Source of the DNA: an uncultured Lachnospiraceae bacterium
GTDB lineage: Bacteria; Bacillota; Clostridia; Lachnospirales; Lachnospiraceae
DNA length: 64,000 bases
Direction of reading: 5' to 3'
Assembly: GCA_910587935.1 (NCBI GenBank)
Contig: CAJUNP010000004.1
Coordinates: forward strand, 58,563 to 122,562
The notes under the pieces are model-generated. The model was not told where the DNA came from. It did no database searches and worked only from the letters and a program-made list of their open reading frames with translations. Positions 7,458 through 16,250 of this stretch are shown piece after piece; positions within the stretch are counted from its first letter, which is position 1, and the number at the start of each line of letters is the position of its first letter. The position numbers were made by a program, and so were the translations under genes.

Positions 7458-8612
7458 ATGGATTTTATGTTAAGCAAAGAACATGAAATGGCGCGCGCTC
7501 TTTTCAGAGAGTTCGCAGAAAAAGAAGTAAAACCTCTGGCTCAGGAGGTTGACGAGACAGAAGAATTCCCGAGAGCTACCGTTGAAAAAATGGCAAAGCT
7601 TGGTTTTATGGGAATTCCTGTACCCAAGGAGTATGGCGGACAGGGATGCGATCCTTTAACCTACGCAATGTGTGTGGAGGAGCTTTCCAAGGTTTGCGGT
7701 ACTACCGGCGTTATCGTATCCGCGCACACTTCCCTGTGCTGTGATCCGATTATGACCTACGGTACGGAAGAACAGAAACAGAAATTCCTGGTTCCCCTTG
7801 CAAAAGGCGAGAAGATCGGTGCATTCGGCCTGACTGAGCCGGGTGCGGGTACGGACGCGCAGGGACAGCAGACAAAGGCTGTTTTGGACGGAGACGAGTG
7901 GGTATTAAACGGTTCCAAGATCTTTATTACCAACGGAAAAGAAGCCGACGTATACGTAATTTTTGCCGTAACCAGCGTTGTTACGGATGCTAAGGGCAGA
8001 AGCAAGAAGATGATTTCCGCATTTATTGTGGAAAAAGGAACGCCCGGATTCAGCTTCGGTACAAAAGAGAAGAAGATGGGTATCCGCGGTTCATCTACAT
8101 ACGAATTGATTTTCACGGACTGCAGAATTCCGAAAGAGAACCTGTTGGGACAGGAAGGAAAAGGATTCGGAATCGCTATGCACACCTTAGACGGCGGACG
8201 TATCGGTATCGCGTCCCAGGCTTTGGGACTTGCAGAAGGCGCATTGGAGAATACCGTTGCATATGTAAAAGAGAGAAAACAGTTCGGACGCGCGATTGCG
8301 GCATTCCAGAACACCCAGTTCCAGCTTGCCGATATGGCGACGAAAGTAGAAGCGGCTCAGCTGCTTGTTTATAAGGCTGCAAAGGCAAAAGCGACACAGA
8401 AGGTTTATTCCGTAGAAGCTGCAAAGGCAAAACTTTATGCGGCGGAAGTAGCTATGGAAGTTACCACAAAGGCTGTTCAGCTTCACGGCGGTTATGGTTA
8501 TACGAGAGAGTATGACGTTGAGCGCATGATGCGTGACGCTAAGATTACCGAGATTTATGAAGGCACCAGCGAAGTTCAGCGTATGGTAATTTCCGGAGCA
8601 TTGCTGAAATAG
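7458..8612 (+). CDS. bcd: Butyryl-CoA dehydrogenase
   Basis: A 384-residue acyl-CoA dehydrogenase reducing crotonyl-CoA to butyryl-CoA, in complex with the EtfAB encoded next to it. FAD and substrate motifs are visible: FGLTEPGAGTDA near 133, KIFITNG, and RKQFGRAIAAFQNTQFQLA. The catalytic Glu is in IYEGTSEVQR near 367. The family's electron-bifurcating role, in which crotonyl-CoA reduction drives ferredoxin reduction by NADH, is established for clostridial Bcd-EtfAB and inferred here from gene order. Confidence 0.96.
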   Translation: MDFMLSKEHEMARALFREFAEKEVKPLAQEVDETEEFPRATVEKMAKLGFMGIPVPKEYGGQGCDPLTYAMCVEELSKVCGTTGVIVSAHTSLCCDPIMTYGTEEQKQKFLVPLAKGEKIGAFGLTEPGAGTDAQGQQTKAVLDGDEWVLNGSKIFITNGKEADVYVIFAVTSVVTDAKGRSKKMISAFIVEKGTPGFSFGTKEKKMGIRGSSTYELIFTDCRIPKENLLGQEGKGFGIAMHTLDGGRIGIASQALGLAEGALENTVAYVKERKQFGRAIAAFQNTQFQLADMATKVEAAQLLVYKAAKAKATQKVYSVEAAKAKLYAAEVAMEVTTKAVQLHGGYGYTREYDVERMMRDAKITEIYEGTSEVQRMVISGALLK

Positions 8613-8666
8613 GCGTCTGGCACGCATAAAAAAGAATCTGATAAAAATATAAGGAGTGAAAATACA

Positions 8667-9449
8667 ATGAAAATCGTTGTTTGTATTAAACAGGTACCGG
8701 ATACCAAGGGCGGCGTTAAGTTTAATCCCGACGGTACTCTTGACAGAGCGGCAATGCTTACCATCATGAATCCGGATGATAAGGCGGGACTGGAAGCGGC
8801 TCTGAGATTAAAAGACCAGTACGGTGCGGAAGTTACCGTAATTACCATGGGACTTCCCAAAGCGGAAGAAGTTCTTCGTGAAGCGATGGCTATGGGTGCG
8901 GACAAGGGAATCCTTGTTACCGACAGAGTGCTTGGCGGCGCGGATACATGGGCAACCTCCCAGACTCTTGCAGGAGCAATCCGCAACCTTGAATATGACT
9001 TAATTATTACGGGACGTCAGGCAATCGACGGGGATACTGCACAGGTTGGTCCTCAGATTTCCGAGCATCTTGGAATTCCTGTAATTTCCTATGCGCAGAA
9101 TATTAAGATTGAGGGAGACAGCGTAATCGTAGAGCGCCAGTTTGACGACAGATATCATGTGCTGAAAGCGAAAATGCCCTGCCTGATTACGGCCCTTGCC
9201 GAATTAAACGAGCCCCGTTACATGACGCCCGGCGGAATCTTTGATGCCTATAAAAAAGAAGTTACCGTATGGGGAAGAGCAAACCTGGTAGACGTGGAAG
9301 ACAGCAATCTTGGTCTGAAAGGATCGCCTACCCAGATTGCAAAAGCATCTGATAAGGTAAGAAAGGGTGCAGGTGAAAAAGTGACTCTGGATCCTTCCGA
9401 ATCCGTTGATTACATTGTTGACAAGTTAAAAGTGAAACACGTAATTTAA
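8667..9449 (+). CDS. etfB: Electron transfer flavoprotein beta subunit
   Basis: A 260-residue EtfB. It begins MKIVVCIKQVPDT and has the EtfB signature region VTVITMGLPKAEEVLREAMAMGAD and ITGRQAIDGDTAQVGP. In clostridial Bcd-EtfAB complexes the beta subunit holds the bifurcating FAD that takes electrons from NADH. An AGGAGTG ribosome site precedes the ATG. Fifth gene of the operon. Confidence 0.95.
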   Translation: MKIVVCIKQVPDTKGGVKFNPDGTLDRAAMLTIMNPDDKAGLEAALRLKDQYGAEVTVITMGLPKAEEVLREAMAMGADKGILVTDRVLGGADTWATSQTLAGAIRNLEYDLIITGRQAIDGDTAQVGPQISEHLGIPVISYAQNIKIEGDSVIVERQFDDRYHVLKAKMPCLITALAELNEPRYMTPGGIFDAYKKEVTVWGRANLVDVEDSNLGLKGSPTQIAKASDKVRKGAGEKVTLDPSESVDYIVDKLKVKHVI

Positions 9450-9465
9450 AAAATAAAGGAAAAGT

Positions 9466-10521
9466 GTGGTGAAAGAAATGAACTTAGAAGAATATAAGGG
9501 AGTATTTGTCTTTGCGCAGCAGGTAGATAATGAGATCAGCGGTATCGCATTGGAACTGATTGGCAAAGGGAAAGATTTGGCAAAAGATTTAGGAACGGAT
9601 GTAACCGCAGTTCTGGTAGGGTCTGACGTGAAAGGTCTCGCAGACCAGCTTGCAGAGTACGGTGCGGACAAAGTGATTGTAGTGGATGATCCTGAGTTAA
9701 AGGAATACAGAACGGAGCCTTATGCACATGCGCTTTCTTCTGTAATCGAAAAATACAAACCGGAAATTTTCCTGGTGGGAGCTACCGCAATCGGAAGAGA
9801 CTTAGGACCCCGTGTATCCGCAAGAATACATACCGGTCTGACAGCAGACTGTACGCAGCTTGATATCGGCGATTTCCCGATCAATCCGATTCCCGGCAAA
9901 GAGCAGAAACATAATCAGCTCTTGATGACCCGTCCGGCATTCGGCGGCAATACCATTGCTACCATTGCATGTCCCGAGTTCCGTCCCCAGATGGCTACGG
10001 TACGTCCCGGTGTTATGCAGAAAGCGGAAAGAGTGCCTGGTGCGAAGGCAGTTGTGGAAGAGTATAATCCCGGCTTTACTCCGGACAATAAGTACGTAGA
10101 AATTTTAGACATTGTTAAATCCGTAGCGGATACGGTAGACATTATGGATGCCAAGATTCTGGTATCCGGCGGCCGCGGCGTCGGAAGTCCCGAGAACTTT
10201 AAGCTTCTGGATGAGCTGGCGGAAGTGCTCGGAGCAACCGTAAGCTGCTCCCGTGCAGTAGTAGACGCAGGCTGGAAACCGAAAGATCTGCAGGTAGGAC
10301 AGACCGGTAAGACCGTTCGCCCCAACGTATACTTTGCAGTAGGTATTTCCGGCGCAATCCAGCATCTGGCAGGTATGGAAGAGTCCGATATCATTATCGC
10401 CATTAATAAAGACGAGACCGCTCCTATTTTTGACGTGGCTGATTACGGCGTAGTGGGAGATCTGAATAAGATTCTTCCTGCGCTGACCGAGAAACTGAAA
10501 GCCGAACTTGCAGCAAAATAA
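9466..10521 (+). CDS. etfA: Electron transfer flavoprotein alpha subunit
   Basis: A protein of about 350 residues with the EtfA FAD domain: LVSGGRGVGSPENF near 225, CSRAVVDAGW, GQTGKTVRPNVYFAVGISGAIQHL, and DETAPIFDVADYG at the C-terminal end. No ferredoxin domain is fused. The start is uncertain. GTG at 9466 is 5 bases after AAAGGA and gives MVKEMNLEEYKG, while ATG at 9478 gives MNLEEYKG, which matches most family members. Last gene of the operon, followed by a strong terminator. Confidence 0.93.
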   Translation: MVKEMNLEEYKGVFVFAQQVDNEISGIALELIGKGKDLAKDLGTDVTAVLVGSDVKGLADQLAEYGADKVIVVDDPELKEYRTEPYAHALSSVIEKYKPEIFLVGATAIGRDLGPRVSARIHTGLTADCTQLDIGDFPINPIPGKEQKHNQLLMTRPAFGGNTIATIACPEFRPQMATVRPGVMQKAERVPGAKAVVEEYNPGFTPDNKYVEILDIVKSVADTVDIMDAKILVSGGRGVGSPENFKLLDELAEVLGATVSCSRAVVDAGWKPKDLQVGQTGKTVRPNVYFAVGISGAIQHLAGMEESDIIIAINKDETAPIFDVADYGVVGDLNKILPALTEKLKAELAAK

Positions 10522-10545
10522 TTGGCAATGGAAATAGTGCCATGG

Positions 10546-10580
10546 ATTCCGCCCGGAATGATTCCGGGCGGAATTTTAGC
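10546..10580 (+). terminator. Terminator of the butyrate operon
   Basis: Perfect 13-bp GC-rich stem (10546-10558 with 10562-10574) and a 3-base loop, followed by a short T-tract. Confidence 0.9.
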
Positions 10581-10733
10581 ATTTTTATGGGATATTTATG
10601 TCTGGAGTCGTGATCGACTATGGAAGTTAACAATATTTGCAAAAAAATGCCAACGCAAAGGGATGGAATTTACCGAAAAAAAGTTATATTATTAATTAAA
10701 ACATAACTGTCGGTATGATGAGGGAGAGTTTTT

Positions 10734-12254
10734 ATGGGGATAAAATATAAAAAGATGCTGGCGGTTCTTCTGACGGCAGGAATGACGCTTGGCATGGCGG
10801 CCTGCGGCAGACCGGAACAGCAGCAGGCGGATACGCGGCAGGAAGAACAGGCAGAGATTTCGGAGTCTGCTCCGGAAGAAGAAAGCAATCGTGAAGAGAG
10901 CGGCGAAGCGGTAGCGGAGGACAGTGGGGAAGAACAGGAACCTGTGGACAGACAGGTGATCGTTTATTTTGCCAACTGGAATCTGAACGTAAAGGATGCC
11001 GCGGCAGGCGGAGAAGTCGCAAGTATTCCGTGGGACAGCATAACGATTGTTAATCACGCGTTTTGGGCGGTAGCCCCGGCGGACGGTTCCACAGAGACAT
11101 CTTTTGAACGAAGGAGCAGCAAAGAACCGGCGAGAACGGAATTTGCGCTTGTATCAACCAGTCCGGCGACAGATTATGAAGATACTGAGGCCAGCGCCAT
11201 GGATCCGTCTATGGAGAGGAATCATTTTGCACAGTACGCCGTTTTTTCGGAACAATATCCGGACGTCGATATTATGATTTCCGTAGGCGGCTGGACGGCA
11301 TGCGGTTACTTTTCCGAGATGGCGTATACGCAGGAAGGAAGAGCCGGTTTTATTGGGAGCTGCATGGAGCTGATGGATGCATATCCGTGGATTGACGGTA
11401 TTGATCTGGATTGGGAACATCCGGGTGGCAGCAACGATGGCGAGAGACTTCCCGAGAACGATTTGGACCAGGGCTGTCCCATTTGGGGCACCCAAAAGGA
11501 GGATACGGTAAATTTTGCGGCGCTCGTCCGGGAAATGAGAGAAGCCTTTGACGAAAAATACGGGACGGGAATCAAAAAAATTACGGCGTGTGCGTCCGCT
11601 TCTACGGGATGGACACTGCCAAATCAGGATTGGCCTGCGGCGGAACCGTATCTTGATTATATTAATATTATGACATATGATCTGGCCGGAGACTGGGATA
11701 AAGCAACGGGACATGCTTCCGGTATTAACGGTGTAAAAGGCGCGGTAGCCCATTTCCTCGGAAAAGAAATTCCGGCGGCCAAGCTGAATATCGGTTCGCC
11801 TATGTACGGAACGGGATTTTTGATGAGTGGAAAGATCAATCCCGGCAGAATCGTAGGAGCGCCGATTACGGCGCCTTCCGGAATCGATAAGGATATGCTG
11901 ACCGTAGATGCGGTTCAGGCTTTTGAAGCGGAGGCGGTCAGTGGTTATGAAATTGTTTTGGAGGACGGAAAGCCGGCCGTAGGAGAAGAATGGGATAATT
12001 CGGAAAATGGCAGCGCCTGCGGGTGGCATTTTGCATACGATGCAAAAGCGGCCGGTCCTTATCTGTATAATGATGACGAAGCTTCCGAATATTATCAGTG
12101 GTATATTTCCTATGAGAATCCGTTGTCTTTACAGCAAAAACTGGATCTGATTGAACAGTATAATCTGGCGGGGATGATTGTCTGGGAATGCAGCGAGGAT
12201 ACGCCGGATCATCAGCTGATCCGGCAGATGGGAGATTTTCTTTTGCAGAAGTAA
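10734..12254 (+). CDS. Secreted GH18 family glycosidase, lipoprotein
   Basis: A 506-residue protein. Residues 1-23 are a lipoprotein signal ending in LGMAAC, with the Cys near residue 23 lipidated. Residues 24-70 are a Gln/Glu-rich linker, and from about 75 comes a glycoside hydrolase family 18 barrel. SVGGW near 185 and IDGIDLDWEHPGG near 220 carry the DxxDxDxE catalytic motif, followed by NIMTYDLAG and VWECSED. GH18 enzymes cleave chitin-like or N-glycan GlcNAc linkages. For a gut-type Firmicute the target may be chitin, glycoprotein glycans or peptidoglycan-like GlcNAc polymers. A smaller, leaderless GH18 is encoded at 31481. Surface location is inferred from the lipobox. Confidence 0.88.
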   Translation: MGIKYKKMLAVLLTAGMTLGMAACGRPEQQQADTRQEEQAEISESAPEEESNREESGEAVAEDSGEEQEPVDRQVIVYFANWNLNVKDAAAGGEVASIPWDSITIVNHAFWAVAPADGSTETSFERRSSKEPARTEFALVSTSPATDYEDTEASAMDPSMERNHFAQYAVFSEQYPDVDIMISVGGWTACGYFSEMAYTQEGRAGFIGSCMELMDAYPWIDGIDLDWEHPGGSNDGERLPENDLDQGCPIWGTQKEDTVNFAALVREMREAFDEKYGTGIKKITACASASTGWTLPNQDWPAAEPYLDYINIMTYDLAGDWDKATGHASGINGVKGAVAHFLGKEIPAAKLNIGSPMYGTGFLMSGKINPGRIVGAPITAPSGIDKDMLTVDAVQAFEAEAVSGYEIVLEDGKPAVGEEWDNSENGSACGWHFAYDAKAAGPYLYNDDEASEYYQWYISYENPLSLQQKLDLIEQYNLAGMIVWECSEDTPDHQLIRQMGDFLLQK

Positions 12255-12319
12255 ACAGCAAGGGAGCTTGACCGTAACAGGGCGTGCCGGAGTGCGGGGC
12301 GCGATAGGGTGTGGTAAGA

Positions 12320-13492
12320 ATGGAAAATATAACAAATAAAAAAGAATTTAAGAAGCGGGTCGATATTCAGGTATCACTGATAACGGCTATTATCACTCTG
12401 ACAGCAAGCTTAAGCATATTCGGGTTATGTTATACCATTACTTATCAAGACACGATTAATGTTTTAAAAGACCGTGCCAACGCAGTTTATGAAAAAGTGG
12501 TGGCAAATTTAAATAAAGCCACATTCAATGAAATTAATACGGAAGAAGATGCAAGAGGACTCATGTATTTGAAGACCAGGGCCTATTTATCCACCCTGCG
12601 TGAAACCAGCAGCGCAGAATTTATTTTTACGGCCAAGGAAGCGGAGGACGGTACTCTGGTTTATGTAGTAGACGGACTTTCCATGACGGAATTGCTATTC
12701 AGGGGGCCGGGGACGGCGATCGAGCCGGAATTGCAGGAATATATCCGCACGGCTTTAAGCGGCCGCATAGTGCTTCCGGATAAGTTTATCAGTACCCAGT
12801 GGGGGAACTTTTACTGGGCTTTTTATCCGTCCTTGAAGGACACCGAAGTAGTAGGCGTGATAAGCGTAGCCTTTGATGTGCAAAAGCAGTTTGAAACGTA
12901 TAAGATGCTGGCCAGTGTTACGCCTATCGTGTGCGCTCTATGCTGTCTGATCGCCGTATATATTTCCTTTCATGTTTTTCGCAGGCTGTCCAATCCTAAT
13001 TTTAAGGATATCTATAATAGTGATATTCTGACCGGGTTGAAAAACCGGAATGCGTTTGAAGTAGATATCAATAATATTAACGTTTCAAAAGATTTTCGCG
13101 GACGCGGGGTTTTATCCATAGATCTGAATAACCTGAAAAAGGTAAACGACACCCTGGGGCACAGCGCCGGTGATCAGTATATTCAGGGAGCGGCGGATAT
13201 ATTAAGCGATAACGGTCTGGCCGGTTCCGTTGCCTATCGTACCGGGGGCGATGAATTTACGGTGTTGGTTGTGGATGCTAGGAAGGAACAGATCGAGTCC
13301 TGGATCAAGCAGATAAAAGTCTTAATGAGGGAATGTAAGATAGGAGAAGGAAGCTGGACTTCCATGGCGGTGGGATATGCGGTGTTTGACGACGGGCAGG
13401 ATGAAAATCTGATTGATACCTATAAACGTGCGGATTATGAAATGTATTGTGATAAAAAGCGGCAAAAAGCAGAGAAAGAGACCGGCTGCTGA
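12320..13492 (+). CDS. Membrane diguanylate cyclase (extracellular sensor plus GGDEF)
   Basis: About 390 residues. TM1 is near residues 15-38, an extracellular sensor region of about 150 residues follows, TM2 is near 190-212 (VTPIVCALCCLIAVYISF), and the rest is a GGDEF domain. Active-site features are DILTGLKNRNAF, SIDLNNLKKVNDTLGHSAGD and an intact RTGGDEF near 309. No RxxD product-inhibition site lies five residues before GGDEF. The protein is therefore predicted to make cyclic di-GMP in response to an outside signal. The start is ATG 12320, or GTG 12311, which has a weak GGTGTGG ribosome site. Confidence 0.88.
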   Translation: MENITNKKEFKKRVDIQVSLITAIITLTASLSIFGLCYTITYQDTINVLKDRANAVYEKVVANLNKATFNEINTEEDARGLMYLKTRAYLSTLRETSSAEFIFTAKEAEDGTLVYVVDGLSMTELLFRGPGTAIEPELQEYIRTALSGRIVLPDKFISTQWGNFYWAFYPSLKDTEVVGVISVAFDVQKQFETYKMLASVTPIVCALCCLIAVYISFHVFRRLSNPNFKDIYNSDILTGLKNRNAFEVDINNINVSKDFRGRGVLSIDLNNLKKVNDTLGHSAGDQYIQGAADILSDNGLAGSVAYRTGGDEFTVLVVDARKEQIESWIKQIKVLMRECKIGEGSWTSMAVGYAVFDDGQDENLIDTYKRADYEMYCDKKRQKAEKETGC

Positions 13493-13511
13493 TACATAAG
13501 CGATCGATTGT

Positions 13512-13565
13512 AAAACAACGGTTTTGAAGCATGAATTTTCATGTGGCAAAGCCGCTGTTTTTTCT
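13512..13565 (+). terminator. Terminator after the GGDEF gene
   Basis: Imperfect stem AAAACAACGG/CCGCTGTTTT with an inner CATGAA/TTCATG stem, followed by a run of T. Confidence 0.7.
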
Positions 13566-13576
13566 TGTTTCATACC

Positions 13577-13605
13577 TTGATTTTTGGCTATCCAAGTGAT
13601 ATTAT
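13577..13605 (+). promoter_or_regulatory. Promoter of ptb-buk
   Basis: TTGATT, a 17-base spacer, then TATTAT, 37-65 bases before the ptb ATG. Confidence 0.6.
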
Positions 13606-13641
13606 TTTAACGATAGATAAAATTTGAAGAGGTGCATTTGG

Positions 13642-14562
13642 ATGAGCAAACATTTTAACGATTTACTGGAAAAAGTGTCACAGTGCAGCAAGAAAAAAGT
13701 AGCCGTAGCAGTGGCTCAGGACGACGCCGTGCTGGAAGCCGTTAAAGCGGCGAAAGAAAGAGGAATTGCAGATGCGATTCTGGTAGGCGACGAGAACAAA
13801 ATACGTGAAATTGCAGCCGGTCTGCAGATGGATTTGTCCGATTACGAAGTGATTCATGTGGAAGACGTTCAGGAAGCCGCGTTAAAGGCAGTCAGCCTTG
13901 TACACGACGGCAAAGCGGATATGTACATGAAGGGATTAATCGATACGAAAGGCTTCTTAAAGAGCGTACTGGATAAAGAAGTGGGACTTCGTACCGGAAA
14001 GCCTTTATCCCATGTATGCGTATTCGAAATCAAGGGAATCGATCATCTTCTTTTCTTAAGCGATGTGGCTTTTATACCCTATCCGACTCTGGAAGATAAG
14101 GTACATATTATCAACAATACGGTGGAAATCGTAAATGCGTGCGGTATTCAGAATCCTAAGGTAGCGCCGCTGGCAGCGGTTGAGGTTGTGAATCCTAAGA
14201 TGCCTGCAACGGTTGAGGCGGCGGAGCTGACGAAAATGTGTGAAGAAGGACAGATTGAAGGCTGTATTGTTGACGGCCCTCTTTCCTTGGATTTGGCAAT
14301 CGATCCCCAGGCGGCAAAGCATAAGGGAGCTACCGGCCGAAGGATTCAGGGCGATGCGGATATTTTACTGTTTCCGGATATCCATGCAGGCAATCTGGTT
14401 TACAAATGTCTGGTACATACTGCGGAAGTTAAAAACGGAAATATTCTGACAGGAACCAAGGCTCCCGTAATCTTAACATCCAGGTCTGATGATTTTGAGA
14501 CGAAGGTTAATTCCATTGCTCTGGGTGCGGTCGTTGCGGAAGAACTGGGCAAAAATAAATAA
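13642..14562 (+). CDS. ptb: Phosphate butyryltransferase
   Basis: A 306-residue member of the phosphate acetyl/butyryltransferase family that converts butyryl-CoA plus phosphate to butyryl phosphate. Readable conserved segments are KADMYMKGLIDTKGFLKSVLD near 95, LSHVCVFEI, DGPLSLDLAI near 222, and GDADILLFPDIHAGNLVYK near 244. Its size (about 300) and the butyrate kinase next door separate it from acetate-type Pta. The ATG follows GAGGTG by 8 bases. With buk it forms the terminal ATP-yielding branch for the butyrate operon 3 kb upstream. Confidence 0.93.
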   Translation: MSKHFNDLLEKVSQCSKKKVAVAVAQDDAVLEAVKAAKERGIADAILVGDENKIREIAAGLQMDLSDYEVIHVEDVQEAALKAVSLVHDGKADMYMKGLIDTKGFLKSVLDKEVGLRTGKPLSHVCVFEIKGIDHLLFLSDVAFIPYPTLEDKVHIINNTVEIVNACGIQNPKVAPLAAVEVVNPKMPATVEAAELTKMCEEGQIEGCIVDGPLSLDLAIDPQAAKHKGATGRRIQGDADILLFPDIHAGNLVYKCLVHTAEVKNGNILTGTKAPVILTSRSDDFETKVNSIALGAVVAEELGKNK

Positions 14563-14592
14563 GCCGTGAGGCGTTAAAACAGGAGGACGGTT

Positions 14593-15660
14593 ATGTCGAT
14601 TAAAAGTTTAATTATCAATCCAGGTTCCACTTCCACGAAAATCGGCGTGTTTGAAGATGAAACGCTGCTGTTTGAAGAAACACTGAGGCATCCCACGGAA
14701 GAGATCCAAAAATACGCGTCAATTGTAGATCAGAAAGACTTCCGTAAGGATATTATTTTAAGTCTGTTAAAAGAAAAAGATTTTGATATTCGTTCCCTGC
14801 AGGTTGTTGTAGGCCGGGGCGGCCTTCTGAAACCGATTGTAAGCGGAACCTATGCGGTCAGCGAGGAACTGCTTCATGACCTGCAGATTGGAAAGCAGGG
14901 AGAGCATGCGTCTAATCTCGGCGGAATTCTTGCGAAGGAAATTGCGGATACCATCGGTGTGCCTGCTTATATTGTAGACCCTGTCGTGGTGGATGAATTA
15001 ATGCCTGCCGCGAGATTTACCGGCGTGGCGCAGGTTCCCAGAATCAGCATTTTCCATGCATTGAATCAGAAAGCTGTGGCAAAACGCTATGCCAGGGAAA
15101 CAGGAAAGGATTATGAATCTCTCCGGCTGATTGTGGTTCACTTAGGCGGCGGAGTTTCCGTAGGAGCCCATGAAAACGGAAAGGTTGTGGATGTATTTAA
15201 TGCACTGGACGGCGACGGAGCTTTTTCACCTGAACGTGCAGGCGGTCTTCCTTCAGGAGCATTGATTAAACTGTGTTTTTCCGGTCAGTATACGGAGAAA
15301 GAAGTATACAAAATGGTAGTCGGCAACGGCGGCTTTAATTCCTATCTGGGCACCAACGACATGCGGGAAGTAGAAAAAATGGTGGAAGCCGGCAACAAAG
15401 AAGCGGAAGCGGCGAGAGAAGCGTTTATCCTGCAGCTTTCCAAAGATATCGGTTCTATGGCTTGCGTTCTGAACGGCAAGGTGGATCAGATTATCGTGAC
15501 GGGCGGTATTGCCCATGATCAGATTGTGGTGTCCGCTTTAAAGGAAAAGACAGAGTGGATCGCTCCCTTTACGGTATATCCCGGAGAAGATGAACTTCTT
15601 GCGCTGGCTCAGGGCGGCCTTCGCGTTATGACCGGCGAGGAAGAGGCAAAAGAATATTGA
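14593..15660 (+). CDS. buk: Butyrate kinase
   Basis: A 355-residue member of the acetokinase (ASKHA) family that transfers phosphate from butyryl phosphate to ADP. The phosphate-1 loop is IINPGSTSTKIGVF, HLGGGVSVGAH near 183 is the phosphate-2 region, and IIVTGGIAHDQ near 301 is the adenosine motif. The ribosome site AGGAGG lies 6 bases before the ATG, 30 bases after the ptb stop. It is a single operon with ptb. Confidence 0.94.
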   Translation: MSIKSLIINPGSTSTKIGVFEDETLLFEETLRHPTEEIQKYASIVDQKDFRKDIILSLLKEKDFDIRSLQVVVGRGGLLKPIVSGTYAVSEELLHDLQIGKQGEHASNLGGILAKEIADTIGVPAYIVDPVVVDELMPAARFTGVAQVPRISIFHALNQKAVAKRYARETGKDYESLRLIVVHLGGGVSVGAHENGKVVDVFNALDGDGAFSPERAGGLPSGALIKLCFSGQYTEKEVYKMVVGNGGFNSYLGTNDMREVEKMVEAGNKEAEAAREAFILQLSKDIGSMACVLNGKVDQIIVTGGIAHDQIVVSALKEKTEWIAPFTVYPGEDELLALAQGGLRVMTGEEEAKEY

Positions 15661-15690
15661 TTCTATAACTGCAGTAATCCGACAGATTAA

Positions 15691-15755
15691 AAAGGAAGCG
15701 GTTGCGCAAGTAGATAAATAATCTACCGAAGCAACGGCTTCCCTTATTTTTGAGT
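15691..15755 (+). terminator. Terminator after buk
   Basis: Outer stem AAGGAAGCgGTTGC/GCAACGGCTTCCCTT and inner stem GTAGAT/ATCTAC, followed by ATTTTTG. Confidence 0.75.
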
Positions 15756-15782
15756 ACCACCGGGTACAGTCATTCGGCTCAT

Positions 15783-16229
15783 TTATTTCCCTTTACGCAG
15801 CCGGTCCAGTTCATTCTCCAATTCTTCATATTCTTCCCGCGGTGATTTCGAACCGGTGTCTTTTGGCTTCGCCAGCAGCACCTGAAGAGATAAAGCCGCG
15901 CCGCCGAAAATCAGTGCCAGAATAATCAAATATTCATAAAGGGTCCGGCTTCGGAACACGAACTGCGTGCTCATAATGACGGAGGCGAGTATAATGACAA
16001 GGCCCAAGCACGTTAAAATTTTGGCGCCTATGGAACCGATATTCAGAAACAGCCAGATAATGCCGGCAATAAAAGGAACAACCACCAGTCCTCCGCTGAT
16101 CTGCATATTGCCCAGACGCAGGCCGTAAAAGCCTGTTGTTACGGTTACGCTGGACATGAACCAGTAGCCCCCGGCCGTAAGCATAACAAGGCCAATAATA
16201 AACTGAATTAACGGATTTCTCTTTTTCAT
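15783..16229 (-). CDS. Membrane protein of unknown function
   Basis: A 148-residue protein with four likely membrane segments: residues 9-27, 48-68, 72-92 and 98-118. A charged cytoplasmic tail ends REEYEELENELDRLRKGK, probably a short coiled coil. No family recognised. It lies 21 bases downstream of the HD-GYP gene on the same strand, so it is probably co-transcribed with it from the promoter at 17374-17402. Confidence 0.75.
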   Translation of the reverse strand: MKKRNPLIQFIIGLVMLTAGGYWFMSSVTVTTGFYGLRLGNMQISGGLVVVPFIAGIIWLFLNIGSIGAKILTCLGLVIILASVIMSTQFVFRSRTLYEYLIILALIFGGAALSLQVLLAKPKDTGSKSPREEYEELENELDRLRKGK

Positions 16230-16250
16230 AATGGAATTACTCCTTTTATA

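Noticed and set aside
11154..12029. Minus-strand open frame of about 290 codons opposite the GH18 gene
   Set aside because: Arg-rich shadow of the plus-strand reading frame; the GH18 catalytic motif shows the true strand.
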